The notes: generated by a model from the sequence alone, not told the origin. 64,000 nt of DNA from Legionella sp. PC1000 (GCF_014109805.1 NZ_CP059400.1:3495001-3559000); one strand, 5' to 3'; shown: positions 18,734-28,189, numbered from the stretch's first letter. A program made the numbers and translations.

Positions 18734-20677
18734 ATGAATGTGACTGAAAAGATTATCAAAACACATCTTCTTGAGGGAAAAATGGAACCAGGGAAAGAGA
18801 TTGCCTTAAAAATAGACCAAACTCTTTGCCAAGATGCGACAGGTACCCTGGTCATGCTAGAATTGGAAGCAATAGGTCTGGAACAAACTCAAGCTGAAAT
18901 TTCCGTTCAGTATGTAGACCACAACCTAATCCAAGAAGACAATAAAAATCCTGATGATCATCTCTTTCTTGCAAGTGCAGCAAGACGTTTTGGTTTTTAT
19001 TTTAGCCGCCCTGGAAATGGGATCAGTCATGCGGTACATATGCAAAATTTTGGAAAACCGGGTAAAACATTAACCGGGTCAGACAGTCATACCTGTGCTG
19101 CGGGCTCCTTAGGAATGATTGCTATTGGTTCCGGGGGATTGGAAGTCGCAATGGCTATAGCAGGTTATCCATTATATATAAAAATGCCCAAAGTTATGGG
19201 CATTCATCTAACCGGATCGTTGCCCCAATGGGTGAGTGCAAAAGATGTTATTCTGGAAATGTTACGTCGTTACGATGTAAAAGGCGGTGTGGGTTACATT
19301 TTTGAATATTACGGAGAGGGTTTAAAACATCTAAGTGCTATGGATCGCCACGTGATTGCCAATATGGGCGCTGAGTTAGGAGCAACTACTACAGTATTTC
19401 CTTCGGATGAAATAACAAAAGAATTCTTGCAAAGTCAAGGTCGCGAAAGAGACTGGATTGAATTAAAAGCAGACAAAAAAGCAGCGTATGATGAACATGT
19501 GGAAATCAATTTATCCAAACTGATACCACTGATTGCGAAACCTACGAGCCCAGGAAATGTGGTTCCAGTTTCCGAGATAGCAGGCCAAGATGTTTATCAA
19601 ACCTATATCGGCTCCTCAGCTAACCCTGGTTATCGGGATTTTGCGATTGCAGCCGAAATAGTAAAAGGGCGAACCGTTCACCCCAATGTCTCATTTGATA
19701 TTAATCCAAGCTCCCGAACTATTTTAGAAGAATTAGTACGAGATGGTTATTTAGGAAGTCTGATTCACGCAGGTGCTCGCATTCATCAGGCAGGATGCAA
19801 TGGATGTATTGGGATGGGGCAGGCTCCTGCAACAGAAAAAAACAGTTTACGTACGGTACCAAGAAATTTCCCCGGGCGCTCGGGCACTGATGAAGACAAG
19901 GTTTTTCTCTGTAGTCCAGAAACTGCAGCCGCATCTGCATTGACCGGATTAATTACTGATCCTACAACTTTAGATATGCCTTATCCTAAAATAAAAATAC
20001 CCAAAAAAAGGATATTAAATCAGGCATGCTTTGAAGGACCCCTTCCATTATCCGAAGCAAAAAAAATAAAATTAGTGAAAGGGCCCAATATCGTAACCTT
20101 GCCTGAATTTGAACCATTGCCTCATTCATTGAAAATACCCGTATTACTTAAAGTAGAGGATAATATTTCAACGGATGAAATTTCCCCCGCTGGGGCAAAA
20201 GTTTTGCCTTATCGGAGTAATATTCCTAAAATTAGTGAATTTACTTTTACTCATATCGATGCAGACTATGCTGCGCGTGCGGAAAAAAATAAAAAAGGTC
20301 ATGTGATTATAGGCGGAGAAAATTATGGACAAGGTTCTAGCCGAGAACATGCCGCTTTAGCTCCCCGCTATCTGGGTTTACGAATAGTCATTGCCAAAAG
20401 TTTTGCCCGCATTCATTGGCAAAATCTAATCAATTTTGGCATTTTGCCTTTAGTTTTTAAAAATCCTAAAGATTACGATGCAATTGAATTAGATGATGTC
20501 GTTGAAATCAAGAAATTGCCTGACATTCTGGAGAAAGAGACATTCAGAATAAAAATCAATGATAAAGATGTGGAAGTTCAACAAACCTTATCAAAACGTC
20601 AAATCGAATTGCTTCGTGAGGGTGGATTAATTAATTGGGTGAAAAAAGATCTAAAAAAGAAGAATAAAGATAAATAA
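18734..20677 (+). CDS. Aconitate hydratase, Aquifex-type putative
   Basis: Fe-S dehydratase interconverting citrate and isocitrate, or a related substrate. 647 residues from the ATG at 18734, with GGAG nine bases before it; in-frame codons further upstream look unused. The N-terminal catalytic domains contain GSDSHTC (Cys121) and AGCNGC (Cys355, Cys358). The swivel domain has GGENYGQGSSREHAALAP. The usual IGSC cluster cysteine is replaced by IGSS (about 292-295). The length is shorter than AcnA (about 890) and fits the short putative-aconitase class, so substrate identity is less certain. Confidence 0.82.
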   Translation: MNVTEKIIKTHLLEGKMEPGKEIALKIDQTLCQDATGTLVMLELEAIGLEQTQAEISVQYVDHNLIQEDNKNPDDHLFLASAARRFGFYFSRPGNGISHAVHMQNFGKPGKTLTGSDSHTCAAGSLGMIAIGSGGLEVAMAIAGYPLYIKMPKVMGIHLTGSLPQWVSAKDVILEMLRRYDVKGGVGYIFEYYGEGLKHLSAMDRHVIANMGAELGATTTVFPSDEITKEFLQSQGRERDWIELKADKKAAYDEHVEINLSKLIPLIAKPTSPGNVVPVSEIAGQDVYQTYIGSSANPGYRDFAIAAEIVKGRTVHPNVSFDINPSSRTILEELVRDGYLGSLIHAGARIHQAGCNGCIGMGQAPATEKNSLRTVPRNFPGRSGTDEDKVFLCSPETAAASALTGLITDPTTLDMPYPKIKIPKKRILNQACFEGPLPLSEAKKIKLVKGPNIVTLPEFEPLPHSLKIPVLLKVEDNISTDEISPAGAKVLPYRSNIPKISEFTFTHIDADYAARAEKNKKGHVIIGGENYGQGSSREHAALAPRYLGLRIVIAKSFARIHWQNLINFGILPLVFKNPKDYDAIELDDVVEIKKLPDILEKETFRIKINDKDVEVQQTLSKRQIELLREGGLINWVKKDLKKKNKDK

Positions 20678-20771
20678 CCCCCCAACCAATGTAGCTTGGT
20701 TGCTTCCAACTGAAGCATCTAGACATCGCTGAAAAACCAACCCAGATCTACCCCGACGTCCCGCCCCACGA

Positions 20772-20825
20772 CTTGTCCGCGGGAGCCAGAAGATCTGCAC
20801 TAAAACACTGGACCCCGCGGACAAG
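20772..20825. repeat. Inverted repeat, family C copy 2
   Basis: CTTGTCCGCGG (20772-20782) pairs with CCGCGGACAAG (20815-20825). Same family as 17668-17759, with a shorter centre. Confidence 0.65.
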
Positions 20826-20833
20826 CCCTGAAC

Positions 20834-20931
20834 CATCGTCAGTTTTTTAAATTTATCATGTACCACTTAAGTTTCTCTACGTACCGCTTAAATTTCTCAA
20901 CGTACTGCTTTCCTACGTACCGCGCTTTATG
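20834..20931. repeat. Tandem 20-21 bp units, family B copy 1
   Basis: After ATCGTCAGTTTTTTAAA come degenerate units of the form TTAAATTTCTCTACGTACCGC, followed by CGCGCTTTATGC. The same units occur near 56220 and 60862-60950. No matching long right arm is clear here, so this copy is degenerate or interrupted. Confidence 0.65.
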
Positions 20932-20968
20932 CCTGAGAGATGGTCACTTTTTGTGACCATCTCTCAGG
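20932..20968. repeat. Perfect 16-bp hairpin with T5 loop
   Basis: CCTGAGAGATGGTCAC, five T, then the exact complement. It lies where the family B element would be expected to continue with GCGCGG, as if inserted there. It sits between convergent genes, so it could also act as a bidirectional transcript stop. Confidence 0.75.
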
Positions 20969-21039
20969 GACAAGCCGCGGGGAGTAGGCAGAGATGTGAT
21001 CGAGAGACAGTTGCTCTGGCTACGAAATCATTGCAGTAA

Positions 21040-21978
21040 TCATGAATCAAAGTTTAGTTTTGGTCCTAAAGGCACGATTTGTGTTGGGTTTATTGTCTTG
21101 TGACTAAAATAATAATGTTGTTTGATATGCATAAAATTTACGGTCTCACGTACCCCAGGATGTTGATACAACCGCTCTAAGTAAGGTTGGAGTGCCTCAT
21201 AATCACTTATTCGCTGTTGGTTTGTTTTGAAATGACTGTAATATACGACATCAAAGCGAATTAACGTCGTAAACAAGCGCCAGTCGGCTTCAGTTAACTG
21301 ATCCCCGAATAAATATTTTTGGTTACCTAAGCGCACATCCAGTTCATCAAGTAAAAGAAATAATTGGGCATACGCCTCTTCGTAAGCTTGCTGAGTCGTC
21401 GCGAAACCACAGCGATAAACTCCGTTATTAATGGCATTATAAATTCGCTCATTCAACGCATCAATTTCTGAGCGCAGTGGTTCTGGGTAAAAATCTTGGT
21501 TATCTCCGGTTAAATGATTAAATGCCTGATTAAACTGCCGAATAATTTCTGCTGACTCATTACTAACAATCGTCTTTTCTTTTTTGTCCCACAAAACAGG
21601 GACAGTGACCCTACCATTGTATTTATTGTCTGCTTTAATATAAAGCTCATATAAATAATTCAATCCATACAAAGAATCTCCAGTAGCTCCCATTCCTTTT
21701 TTAAACTCCCAACCATGTTCAAGCATATGAGGATGCACAATAGAAACATCTATATAATCATCTAATTTCTTGAGTTTTCTGAAGATCAAAGTACGATGTG
21801 CCCATGGACAAGCAAGGGATACATACAAATGGTAACGGCCCTTTTCAGCAGGAAAACGCGTGTTGGGCTCATTACGAATCGCTGAGTGAAATTGAGTAGG
21901 TTCTCGTTTGAATGCTCCTCCTGTTTTAGAAGTATCATACCAAACATCATACCATTGACCGTCAACTAATTGCCCCAT
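21040..21978 (-). CDS. Glutathionyl-hydroquinone reductase (YqjG family)
   Basis: Reduces glutathionyl-hydroquinones using glutathione. 312 residues with a thioredoxin-like N-terminal half carrying the SLACPWAHRT active site, the omega-type ESAEIIRQFN glutathione-binding segment, and a helical C-terminal half with LTEADWRLFTTLIRFD, a hallmark of this family. The length is normal. It is divergent from the carotenoid oxygenase gene, but there is no evident functional tie. Confidence 0.9.
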   Translation of the reverse strand: MGQLVDGQWYDVWYDTSKTGGAFKREPTQFHSAIRNEPNTRFPAEKGRYHLYVSLACPWAHRTLIFRKLKKLDDYIDVSIVHPHMLEHGWEFKKGMGATGDSLYGLNYLYELYIKADNKYNGRVTVPVLWDKKEKTIVSNESAEIIRQFNQAFNHLTGDNQDFYPEPLRSEIDALNERIYNAINNGVYRCGFATTQQAYEEAYAQLFLLLDELDVRLGNQKYLFGDQLTEADWRLFTTLIRFDVVYYSHFKTNQQRISDYEALQPYLERLYQHPGVRETVNFMHIKQHYYFSHKTINPTQIVPLGPKLNFDS

Positions 21979-22070
21979 AATTTATCCTTAGTTATATTTC
22001 GATGAACTGCTTTTTTCACAAGCAATAGATTATGCTATATATTTAAAACGACTTCAGAAAAGAATAGCAC

Positions 22071-23462
22071 ATGAATAATCGAAATAATCCTTATTTATCA
22101 GGAAACTATGCTCCAGTTCACGATGAATTAGATGTGAGTCAATTGGAAATACTAGGAGAAATCCCTAAAGATTTACGGGGAGTTTATATGCGTAATGGCC
22201 CAAATCCAGAGTTCGCACCTATTTCCTATACATATCCATACGATGGAGACGGCATGATTCATGCAGTTTATATAGCAGAGGGTAGCGCAGCATACCGGAA
22301 CCGATTTGTTGAAACCAAAGGGTTACTTAAAGAACGAAAAGCAGGAAAAGCACTCTATGGTGGTGTTATGCACCCTGCCCCAATGGATCCAAGATGGGCA
22401 GGCCCTGAAGATGAGCCTGTTGCTATAAAGAATGGCGCATTTATTCATATTATTCGTCACCACGATATTTATCTGGCGCTTAGTGAATCAGCACCAGCAT
22501 ATTGCATGACAGCACAGTTAGCTACCCTTGGTGAATGGAAACCTTATCAAGATCAGCATGCCATAGAAGTTTGTGCCCATACTCGCTTCGATCCTCTTAA
22601 TGGCGAGTTGTGGTTTGTAAATTACGCTTTAATCCCCCCCTATTTGACGTTTTACCGATTGGATAAACATGGAGAAAACATCCAAAAATGGGATATTGAA
22701 AAACCCCATTGTTCTATGATTCATGATTTTATTTTAACAAAAAATTACGTTCTTATTTTTGACTGTCCTGTGCTCTTTGATATACAACAGATGATGTCTG
22801 GGGGAGCTGTTTTGAGTTGGCGACCAGAACTCGGTGTACGCATTGGTGTTATGCCACGAGCAGGCGGACAAATAAAATGGTTTCATACCGAACCATTTTT
22901 TGTATTTCATTTTGCTAATGCTTATGAACAAAACCATGAAATTATTATTGACTACGTTAGGCATGAAAAAATAGTTCTTTTAACACAGGAAGAAAAGCGC
23001 CCATCCGTTCCTCCTAGATTAAATCGAACTGTTCTTAATCTGAAAACAGAAACGATGAAACATAGCGTACTGGATGAGCGACTCGTAGAATTCCCTCGTA
23101 TTAGGGAAGATCAAAACAGCCTATCCCATCAATTTATTTATACACCAACGAAGACAAATACTCTTAAATCCCAGCAAGCCTTTAATGCGCTAATAAAATA
23201 TGATGTAACAAATCAACGCTCATGGGTTTATGATTTTGGCCCCCATGCAGAAATAGGAGAAGCAGTTTTTGCACCAGCCTCATCACATAAATCAGAAGAC
23301 GATGGCTATTTACTGTTATTTGTATACGATAAACGTTCAAACCAAAGTGAACTCGTTATATTAGATGCTCAAGATTTCCAGAATGATCCCATTGCCCGCA
23401 TTAAGATGCCTCGTCGAATTCCCCATGGTTTACATGGTTCGTGGATGCCTGGAGTTTGGTAA
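22071..23462 (+). CDS. Carotenoid cleavage oxygenase family protein
   Basis: Non-haem iron enzyme of the RPE65/lignostilbene-dioxygenase family. The 463-residue beta-propeller keeps all four iron histidines: His170 (CAHTRFD), His218 (MIHDF), His280 (FVFHFANAYE) and His455 (HGLHGSW). The N-terminus has the family's GVYMRNGPNP. The substrate could be an apocarotenoid or a stilbene-like phenolic. No carotenoid synthesis genes are in the window, so an external or host compound is possible. Confidence 0.9.
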   Translation: MNNRNNPYLSGNYAPVHDELDVSQLEILGEIPKDLRGVYMRNGPNPEFAPISYTYPYDGDGMIHAVYIAEGSAAYRNRFVETKGLLKERKAGKALYGGVMHPAPMDPRWAGPEDEPVAIKNGAFIHIIRHHDIYLALSESAPAYCMTAQLATLGEWKPYQDQHAIEVCAHTRFDPLNGELWFVNYALIPPYLTFYRLDKHGENIQKWDIEKPHCSMIHDFILTKNYVLIFDCPVLFDIQQMMSGGAVLSWRPELGVRIGVMPRAGGQIKWFHTEPFFVFHFANAYEQNHEIIIDYVRHEKIVLLTQEEKRPSVPPRLNRTVLNLKTETMKHSVLDERLVEFPRIREDQNSLSHQFIYTPTKTNTLKSQQAFNALIKYDVTNQRSWVYDFGPHAEIGEAVFAPASSHKSEDDGYLLLFVYDKRSNQSELVILDAQDFQNDPIARIKMPRRIPHGLHGSWMPGVW

Positions 23463-23566
23463 TTTTGGGGTACGGCAATGCCCTTTAATATAAGCTGCTT
23501 TTGATTTATTTTAATTTTTTAGATCCATGCTATGATGCATTACTTAAGCCATTTTTTAATCGATTA

Positions 23567-24529
23567 ATGAATAGAAAAATAATTTGTATTGGTGGTATAA
23601 CCGTTGATCGAAAGTTAACATCGATTCATAAATTGCAATTGGGAACCTCAAATCCCGTTTCCTCCATGTCTACGTTTGGTGGTGTTGCGCATAATGTAGC
23701 GAATAATCTTGCCCTGCTAACTGATAATGTTCATCTTTACAGCGTGGTGGGCAAGGATAATTATGGACTACAGGCAATAGCCCATTTAAAAAGCATGGAT
23801 ATCCAAATCCAAAATATTCTTACACTTCCTAACAAACCTACTGCTCATTATGATGTTATTCTGGATAATGAAGGTGAATTATTTCTTGCTTTAGCAGACA
23901 TGGAAATTTTTGATCATGTTCCTTTCGAGCAATTCACTCGATCTTGGAGTGAATGGGGTAATAAAGAAATTGTTTTTCTGGATACTAATTTACCTCAAGA
24001 AATAATCGAATATGCGATTCAAATAGCACGTATTCAAAACATTAAGCTATGCATAGATCCTGTTTCTGTAATCAAAGCAAAAAAACTTCCTGCTTGTTTG
24101 GAACATGTTTTTTTACTGAAACCCGATCGTTTTGAGACAGAAGCGTTGACTCATACTCATATTCATTCCGTATCCGATTGCATCAAAGCAGGTCAATTGT
24201 TATTGGACAAAGGAGTTAAAAATTGCATTATCAGTTTGGGTAAATCCGGCTATGTGATTGTTAATGAAACCACTCAAAAGCATTTCCCTGCATTTCCTAT
24301 CGAGACAATTGTTGATGTTAGCGGTGCAGGGGATGCTTTTATTGCTGGAATTCTCTATGAATTAAAACATGAAAGACCAATCATTGATGCATGTCAAACC
24401 GGAGCTGCAATGGCCGCTTTAACCGTGCAATCGTGTCATACGGTAAATAAACAGATAGATCATGAAGCACTAAAAAATATTCAGCCAAAATATAAAATAA
24501 GAGAAACAGATTATGAAGCAATTTTTTGA
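23567..24529 (+). CDS. psuK: Pseudouridine kinase (PfkB family)
   Basis: Phosphorylates pseudouridine for breakdown by PsuG. 320 residues from the ATG at 23567 (MNRKIICIGG); an earlier in-frame TTG at 23501 adds an unlikely segment. It has GGVAHNVANNLA near the N-terminus and the PfkB catalytic signature DVSGAGDAFIAG near the C-terminus. Overlap with psuG by 17 bases makes the pseudouridine assignment strong. Confidence 0.9.
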   Translation: MNRKIICIGGITVDRKLTSIHKLQLGTSNPVSSMSTFGGVAHNVANNLALLTDNVHLYSVVGKDNYGLQAIAHLKSMDIQIQNILTLPNKPTAHYDVILDNEGELFLALADMEIFDHVPFEQFTRSWSEWGNKEIVFLDTNLPQEIIEYAIQIARIQNIKLCIDPVSVIKAKKLPACLEHVFLLKPDRFETEALTHTHIHSVSDCIKAGQLLLDKGVKNCIISLGKSGYVIVNETTQKHFPAFPIETIVDVSGAGDAFIAGILYELKHERPIIDACQTGAAMAALTVQSCHTVNKQIDHEALKNIQPKYKIRETDYEAIF

Positions 24530-25418
24530 TTACTCCCCGGATGTAAAATCAGCTCTTGAAAATAAAAAACCTGTGTTGGCATTGGAATCCACGATTATTT
24601 CCCATGGCATGCCTTATCCTGATAATTATGAAACAGCACAAGCAGTAGAACACATTGTTCGTGAATACGGTGTCACGCCGGCTACCATTGCCGTGATTGA
24701 TGGGAAAATAAAGATTGGTTTAACAGAAAATGAATTACACCAATTTGCATGCAATAAAGAAGTTTTAAAAGCAAGCCGACGCGATTTGCCTTTCGTAGTA
24801 GCCAACAGGTATTCTGCTGGAACCACGGTAGCAGCAACCTTATTTTGTGCTGCTAAAGCAGGAATTCAATTATTCGCTACGGGTGGAATTGGCGGTGTCC
24901 ATCGAGGTGATGCTCAGGATATTTCTGCTGATTTAATTGAAATCTCAAAAACGCCGATTGCGGTTATTTGTGCTGGTGCAAAAGCCATCCTTGACCTCCC
25001 CCGTACCTTAGAATTTTTAGAAACGATGAGCGTACCTGTTATTGGTTATCGCACACAGGTATTGCCTGCATTTTATACTGAAGCGACTCAGTATTCGTTA
25101 TCAACCTGGGCAGAGGATATATCCACCCTTGCTAAAATAGTAACAGCTCACTGGGATATAGGCATGTCTTCAGGAATCTTAATTACCAATCCAATTCCTG
25201 CAGAATTTAATATTCCGTTTGAAGTGATTGAACCCGTCATTATGAATGCCATACAAAAAGCGGAGCAAAATAATATTTCAGGAAAAGCACTAACGCCTTT
25301 TCTCCTGGCCGAAGTAGCTCAGCTGACCCAAGGCAAAAGTTTGCTTGCCAATATCGCTTTAATTAAAAATAATGCGCGCCTGGGTGCTGAACTCGCAAGG
25401 GCCGCCCTAGATTTCTGA
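24513..25418 (+). CDS. psuG: Pseudouridine-5'-phosphate glycosidase
   Basis: Splits pseudouridine 5'-phosphate to uracil and ribose 5-phosphate. 301 residues with ALESTIISHGMPYP at the start, TTVAATLFCAAKAGI, FATGGIGGVHRG and GAKAILDLPRTLE, all hallmark segments of the family. It is translationally coupled to psuK. Together they salvage pseudouridine released from RNA turnover. Confidence 0.95.
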   Translation: MKQFFDYSPDVKSALENKKPVLALESTIISHGMPYPDNYETAQAVEHIVREYGVTPATIAVIDGKIKIGLTENELHQFACNKEVLKASRRDLPFVVANRYSAGTTVAATLFCAAKAGIQLFATGGIGGVHRGDAQDISADLIEISKTPIAVICAGAKAILDLPRTLEFLETMSVPVIGYRTQVLPAFYTEATQYSLSTWAEDISTLAKIVTAHWDIGMSSGILITNPIPAEFNIPFEVIEPVIMNAIQKAEQNNISGKALTPFLLAEVAQLTQGKSLLANIALIKNNARLGAELARAALDF

Positions 25419-25744
25419 TTGAGCAAGTAGTTTAGAAGATACTATTATGTAGCCTGGGTGAAACGAAGTGCAACCCGGGTTTCACTCCTTCAGACTTACA
25501 ACCATGCTCCTTTTTTTGCAATAGAACCTTCAGCCATTCACGGGGGAGTAATACCTTATTAAGGAGATAGCAACTTAGTCCAATATTCTTCGGGAATAAT
25601 AGATAAAAAAATGTTCCGATCGATTAACCTGATAGAGAATTCAGTGGGATAAGAAAATGATGTAACCAGGTGGCGGGTAACAATGTTCACTCTAAAGCCC
25701 CGGTTACACTATCAGGGCTTCAGTATGATGTACTAATGGATTAT
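25419..25744. other. Intergenic region
   Basis: No gene is seen. It contains the REP-like palindrome at 25451-25487 and otherwise unremarkable sequence between the convergent psuG and the unknown gene that follows. Confidence 0.5.
25451..25487. repeat. REP-like palindrome
   Basis: AGCCTGGGTGAAACG is followed by GTGCAACCCGGGTTT. CTGGGT/ACCCGGG and GTGAAAC/GTTTCAC give two alternative overlapping pairings, as in short extragenic palindromes. It sits just after psuG. Confidence 0.5.
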
Positions 25745-26662
25745 TTAGCTGATGGAAGCCTGTTTGTGCTCCTTTGATTCCATTTCTGTGTCTTGCGAAT
25801 GAGTATTCTTTTCCTGCCACCAATGTGTCAGCCGGTGCCAACCATGTAGTGCTGCCCGATATAAATCAGGAAGGATAGATACAATAGCATCAAGATAATC
25901 TGTAACCCCACCTTTATTGAAACCATAAATACAACGATTAAACTCAGCGCCCTTTTTGCTTAGAGCAATCGTATCGTCTTTTTTAGAAAAAAATCGACTT
26001 GGCTCGAAACCGGGTTGAAATCTTTTTTCGTATTCGTGTAATTCTTGAGTAAATACATCTTCGATATCATCTGCAATCAAGTGTTTTACTTGCGTTTCTG
26101 TAAGAACGGGATAAAGTACTGCCATCATCTCACGTATTGAGTTGTTCTTTGTTAAATTCTCAATAGTGTCGCTACGTTTATCAGGGCCTAAACCAAGACT
26201 CCAATTACATGCGCCCACTAAAAGCGTCAATGCTTCATGATACTCAGCATATGCAGTAGCGCGTTTATTTATAAAATACGCTGCGGCTGCCCAGCCTATC
26301 CAACCTATATAACCGATTACTGGAAGAAAAGACAAAGCGGTTGCTGTGACCCCAAAAACCACACTTCCTGTAATTTTCTGATCAATACTTTTTAGCTGCA
26401 TCGATTTTTCTTTTACGAGTGCGACGCATTTATTCAAAAACTCGATTTGATGAGAATTGGTAGTTAGAAAATTCTGTTCCACTTTGATGGCAAGTATATT
26501 GTCATCAGCCGCCCGAGCATCTTTACCGATTGCAAAATACCTTTGTGATTCCACTTGCAGTGTATTTAACTCATTGTTGATACCCAATTGAGGAATAGGT
26601 GTATAAGATGGTTGTTTTTTTATCCCCAAAGTCCCTAATACAGTCTCTAATACAGATGCCAT
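25745..26662 (-). CDS. Uncharacterised membrane-hairpin protein, possible effector
   Basis: 305 residues, family not recognised. A soluble N-terminal part (about 1-95) is followed by a hydrophobic hairpin (about 98-132, rich in Gly/Ala/Trp) without a signal peptide. A helical region comes next, and a Glu/Ser/Lys-rich C-terminal tail (TEMESKEHKQASIS). This layout is common among Legionella Dot/Icm substrates that insert in host membranes. The effector role is inference. Confidence 0.7.
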   Translation of the reverse strand: MASVLETVLGTLGIKKQPSYTPIPQLGINNELNTLQVESQRYFAIGKDARAADDNILAIKVEQNFLTTNSHQIEFLNKCVALVKEKSMQLKSIDQKITGSVVFGVTATALSFLPVIGYIGWIGWAAAAYFINKRATAYAEYHEALTLLVGACNWSLGLGPDKRSDTIENLTKNNSIREMMAVLYPVLTETQVKHLIADDIEDVFTQELHEYEKRFQPGFEPSRFFSKKDDTIALSKKGAEFNRCIYGFNKGGVTDYLDAIVSILPDLYRAALHGWHRLTHWWQEKNTHSQDTEMESKEHKQASIS

Positions 26663-26855
26663 TTTGGTCTACTCATAAAAAAAATGAAAAAGCATTCTAA
26701 ATTTTATTTTGAATAATAACAACAAAGAAATGGGCACAATGATGCTTAGTTGAATAGCTTATTATTATCCCTTATGAGGTAATGAATACTCTTTTTTAAA
26801 AACATAAAGAATAGAAGTCGCTGGCATTGGTTAACGTGTGCAGGGGCATTTGTAT

Positions 26856-27098
26856 TTAGTTTTTTTTCGCAATTAACGCTTTAATATCAATTGCTATCTC
26901 ACGGATTGTTTTTTCTTTACCGATATCATTACGAATGTCGAGATCAAATTCATCCTCCAAGTCGAAGAAAAAATTGACTAAATCCAGAGAGCTAGGAACA
27001 ACTTGGTCAATTGATTGATCCAAATCAATCGCTTCAGGGGCAATTTCCTGTGTCCTTGCAATTAAATGTATCACACGATGTTCTACTGTTTGCTCCAT
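26856..27098 (-). CDS. Acyl carrier protein
   Basis: 80-residue carrier protein from the ATG at 27098, preceded by AGAGGGA; a longer in-frame start at 27122 is less likely. The phosphopantetheine attachment serine is Ser37 in VPSSLDLVNF, where the usual Asp of DSL is Ser. The acidic helix II (FFFDLEDEFDLDI) is typical. No acyl-modifying partner genes are adjacent, so it is not the fatty-acid synthesis ACP of a fab cluster. A dedicated acyltransferase elsewhere is likely. Confidence 0.85.
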   Translation of the reverse strand: MEQTVEHRVIHLIARTQEIAPEAIDLDQSIDQVVPSSLDLVNFFFDLEDEFDLDIRNDIGKEKTIREIAIDIKALIAKKN

Positions 27099-27233
27099 AA
27101 AAAATCCCTCTTTTCGATTCAAACAAGATAATTAGTTCCTCTTTTAATTGAGTATACAATCAGCGCTCATGCAACTCCATTAATATTTATCTACTGAATC
27201 AATTTGGACGGATACCAAGAATCTTTATGCCAT

Positions 27234-27566
27234 TTAGAAGCCAAATCGTTTAAAGCATTGGGCTCCTAAAGATTGAATTGAGCTGCATGGGAATATTGTT
27301 GTCGTAGCATCTGCATCATTTGCTATTTGAATAACAAATGACCGGCCATTTGCGCATGAGATATTCCAATATGCCGCATCATTACGATCCACTCCTTGAT
27401 AAAACGATTCAATGGGAATGCAGGCTTCACCCGCTCTATTAATAATACCGCTTAGTATTTGCGTTTTTTGCTCTGAGGTTCTGCTCAATAAAATATCATT
27501 GGCAATATTCGCATAATTGCAGGAAGTACATATCAACAGGAAAAGCATCATCATAGACTTACTCAT
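27234..27566 (-). CDS. Small predicted lipoprotein
   Basis: 110 residues, function unknown. The N-terminus MSKSMMMLFLLICTSC has a lipobox-like end at Cys16, though Thr-Ser before Cys is not ideal. The mature part has Cys at about 48, 70, 94 and 104 and could form two disulfides. It is followed downstream by the ACP gene on the same strand with a 135-bp gap. Confidence 0.6.
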   Translation of the reverse strand: MSKSMMMLFLLICTSCNYANIANDILLSRTSEQKTQILSGIINRAGEACIPIESFYQGVDRNDAAYWNISCANGRSFVIQIANDADATTTIFPCSSIQSLGAQCFKRFGF

Positions 27567-27786
27567 AATGCATCCTTAAAGTTACATTGCCATAGCAAGA
27601 TTTTGGTCTATATGATGTTATTGTAGAATATGGAATGGATTTCTCCATTTCAATTCACAAAATTAAAGAACCATTAAGAATCTGCGAGGCATGCCGCCGG
27701 ACAGTAGTGTACCTACGCAGGGATGACAGTCTTTTAGAGAGTCGCTCAAACATCAAGCGCACAGTTCGAGGAAAAAATTTTAAGGC

Positions 27787-28056
27787 CTAGCGTTCATCAC
27801 AGACAGTATAATATCCATGGCGGAAGGGATTGCTGCGCGATCTAAACTTATAATCCCGGCAGCGTTGTCCATGATCATCGGTATAACGTCTGTCTAAACG
27901 GAACGAAAAATCACCAAAATTCATATCTTGTTGCCACTCACGTTCCTGACGGGCTCTATCTTCTTGATCCATTTCTTTCAAAAACTTACTGAGTTTACTG
28001 GCATGCCCTACCGAGAAGAGAGAAGTAATGAGCAGAAATAAGATTATTTTTTTCAT
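27787..28056 (-). CDS. Small secreted protein with C-terminal Cys pair
   Basis: 89 residues. The signal peptide ends near VGHA/S. The mature part is charged, with DQEDRARQEREW then FRLDRRYTD, and ends RCRDYKFRSRSNPFRHGYYTVCDE. The spacing of the two Cys and the surrounding Arg/Tyr faintly resembles the C-terminal domain of rickettsial/Legionella surface-antigen proteins (RT0821/Lpp0805 type). This is weak similarity only. Confidence 0.6.
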   Translation of the reverse strand: MKKIILFLLITSLFSVGHASKLSKFLKEMDQEDRARQEREWQQDMNFGDFSFRLDRRYTDDHGQRCRDYKFRSRSNPFRHGYYTVCDER

Positions 28057-28189
28057 AATTAGACACCAAAAAAAGCAAAAAGAGCTTTATTAAACCATAT
28101 TTTTCCTGAGTAGACAAAAAATTAACGGAAAAAAGCAAAAAAAGTGTATACTCTGATTATTAAGGTCATTGAATAATCAGGGAATTCTA

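Larger units (their letters stand above)
20678..21039. other. Repeat-filled intergenic region
   Basis: No gene is visible between the convergent aconitase and hydroquinone-reductase genes. It holds three distinct repeats listed separately: a family C inverted repeat, tandem units of family B, and a perfect 16-bp hairpin. Confidence 0.7.

Noticed and set aside
20678-21039. CRISPR-like array from the repeated units
   Set aside because: Units are contiguous and degenerate without unique spacers, and no cas genes are nearby.
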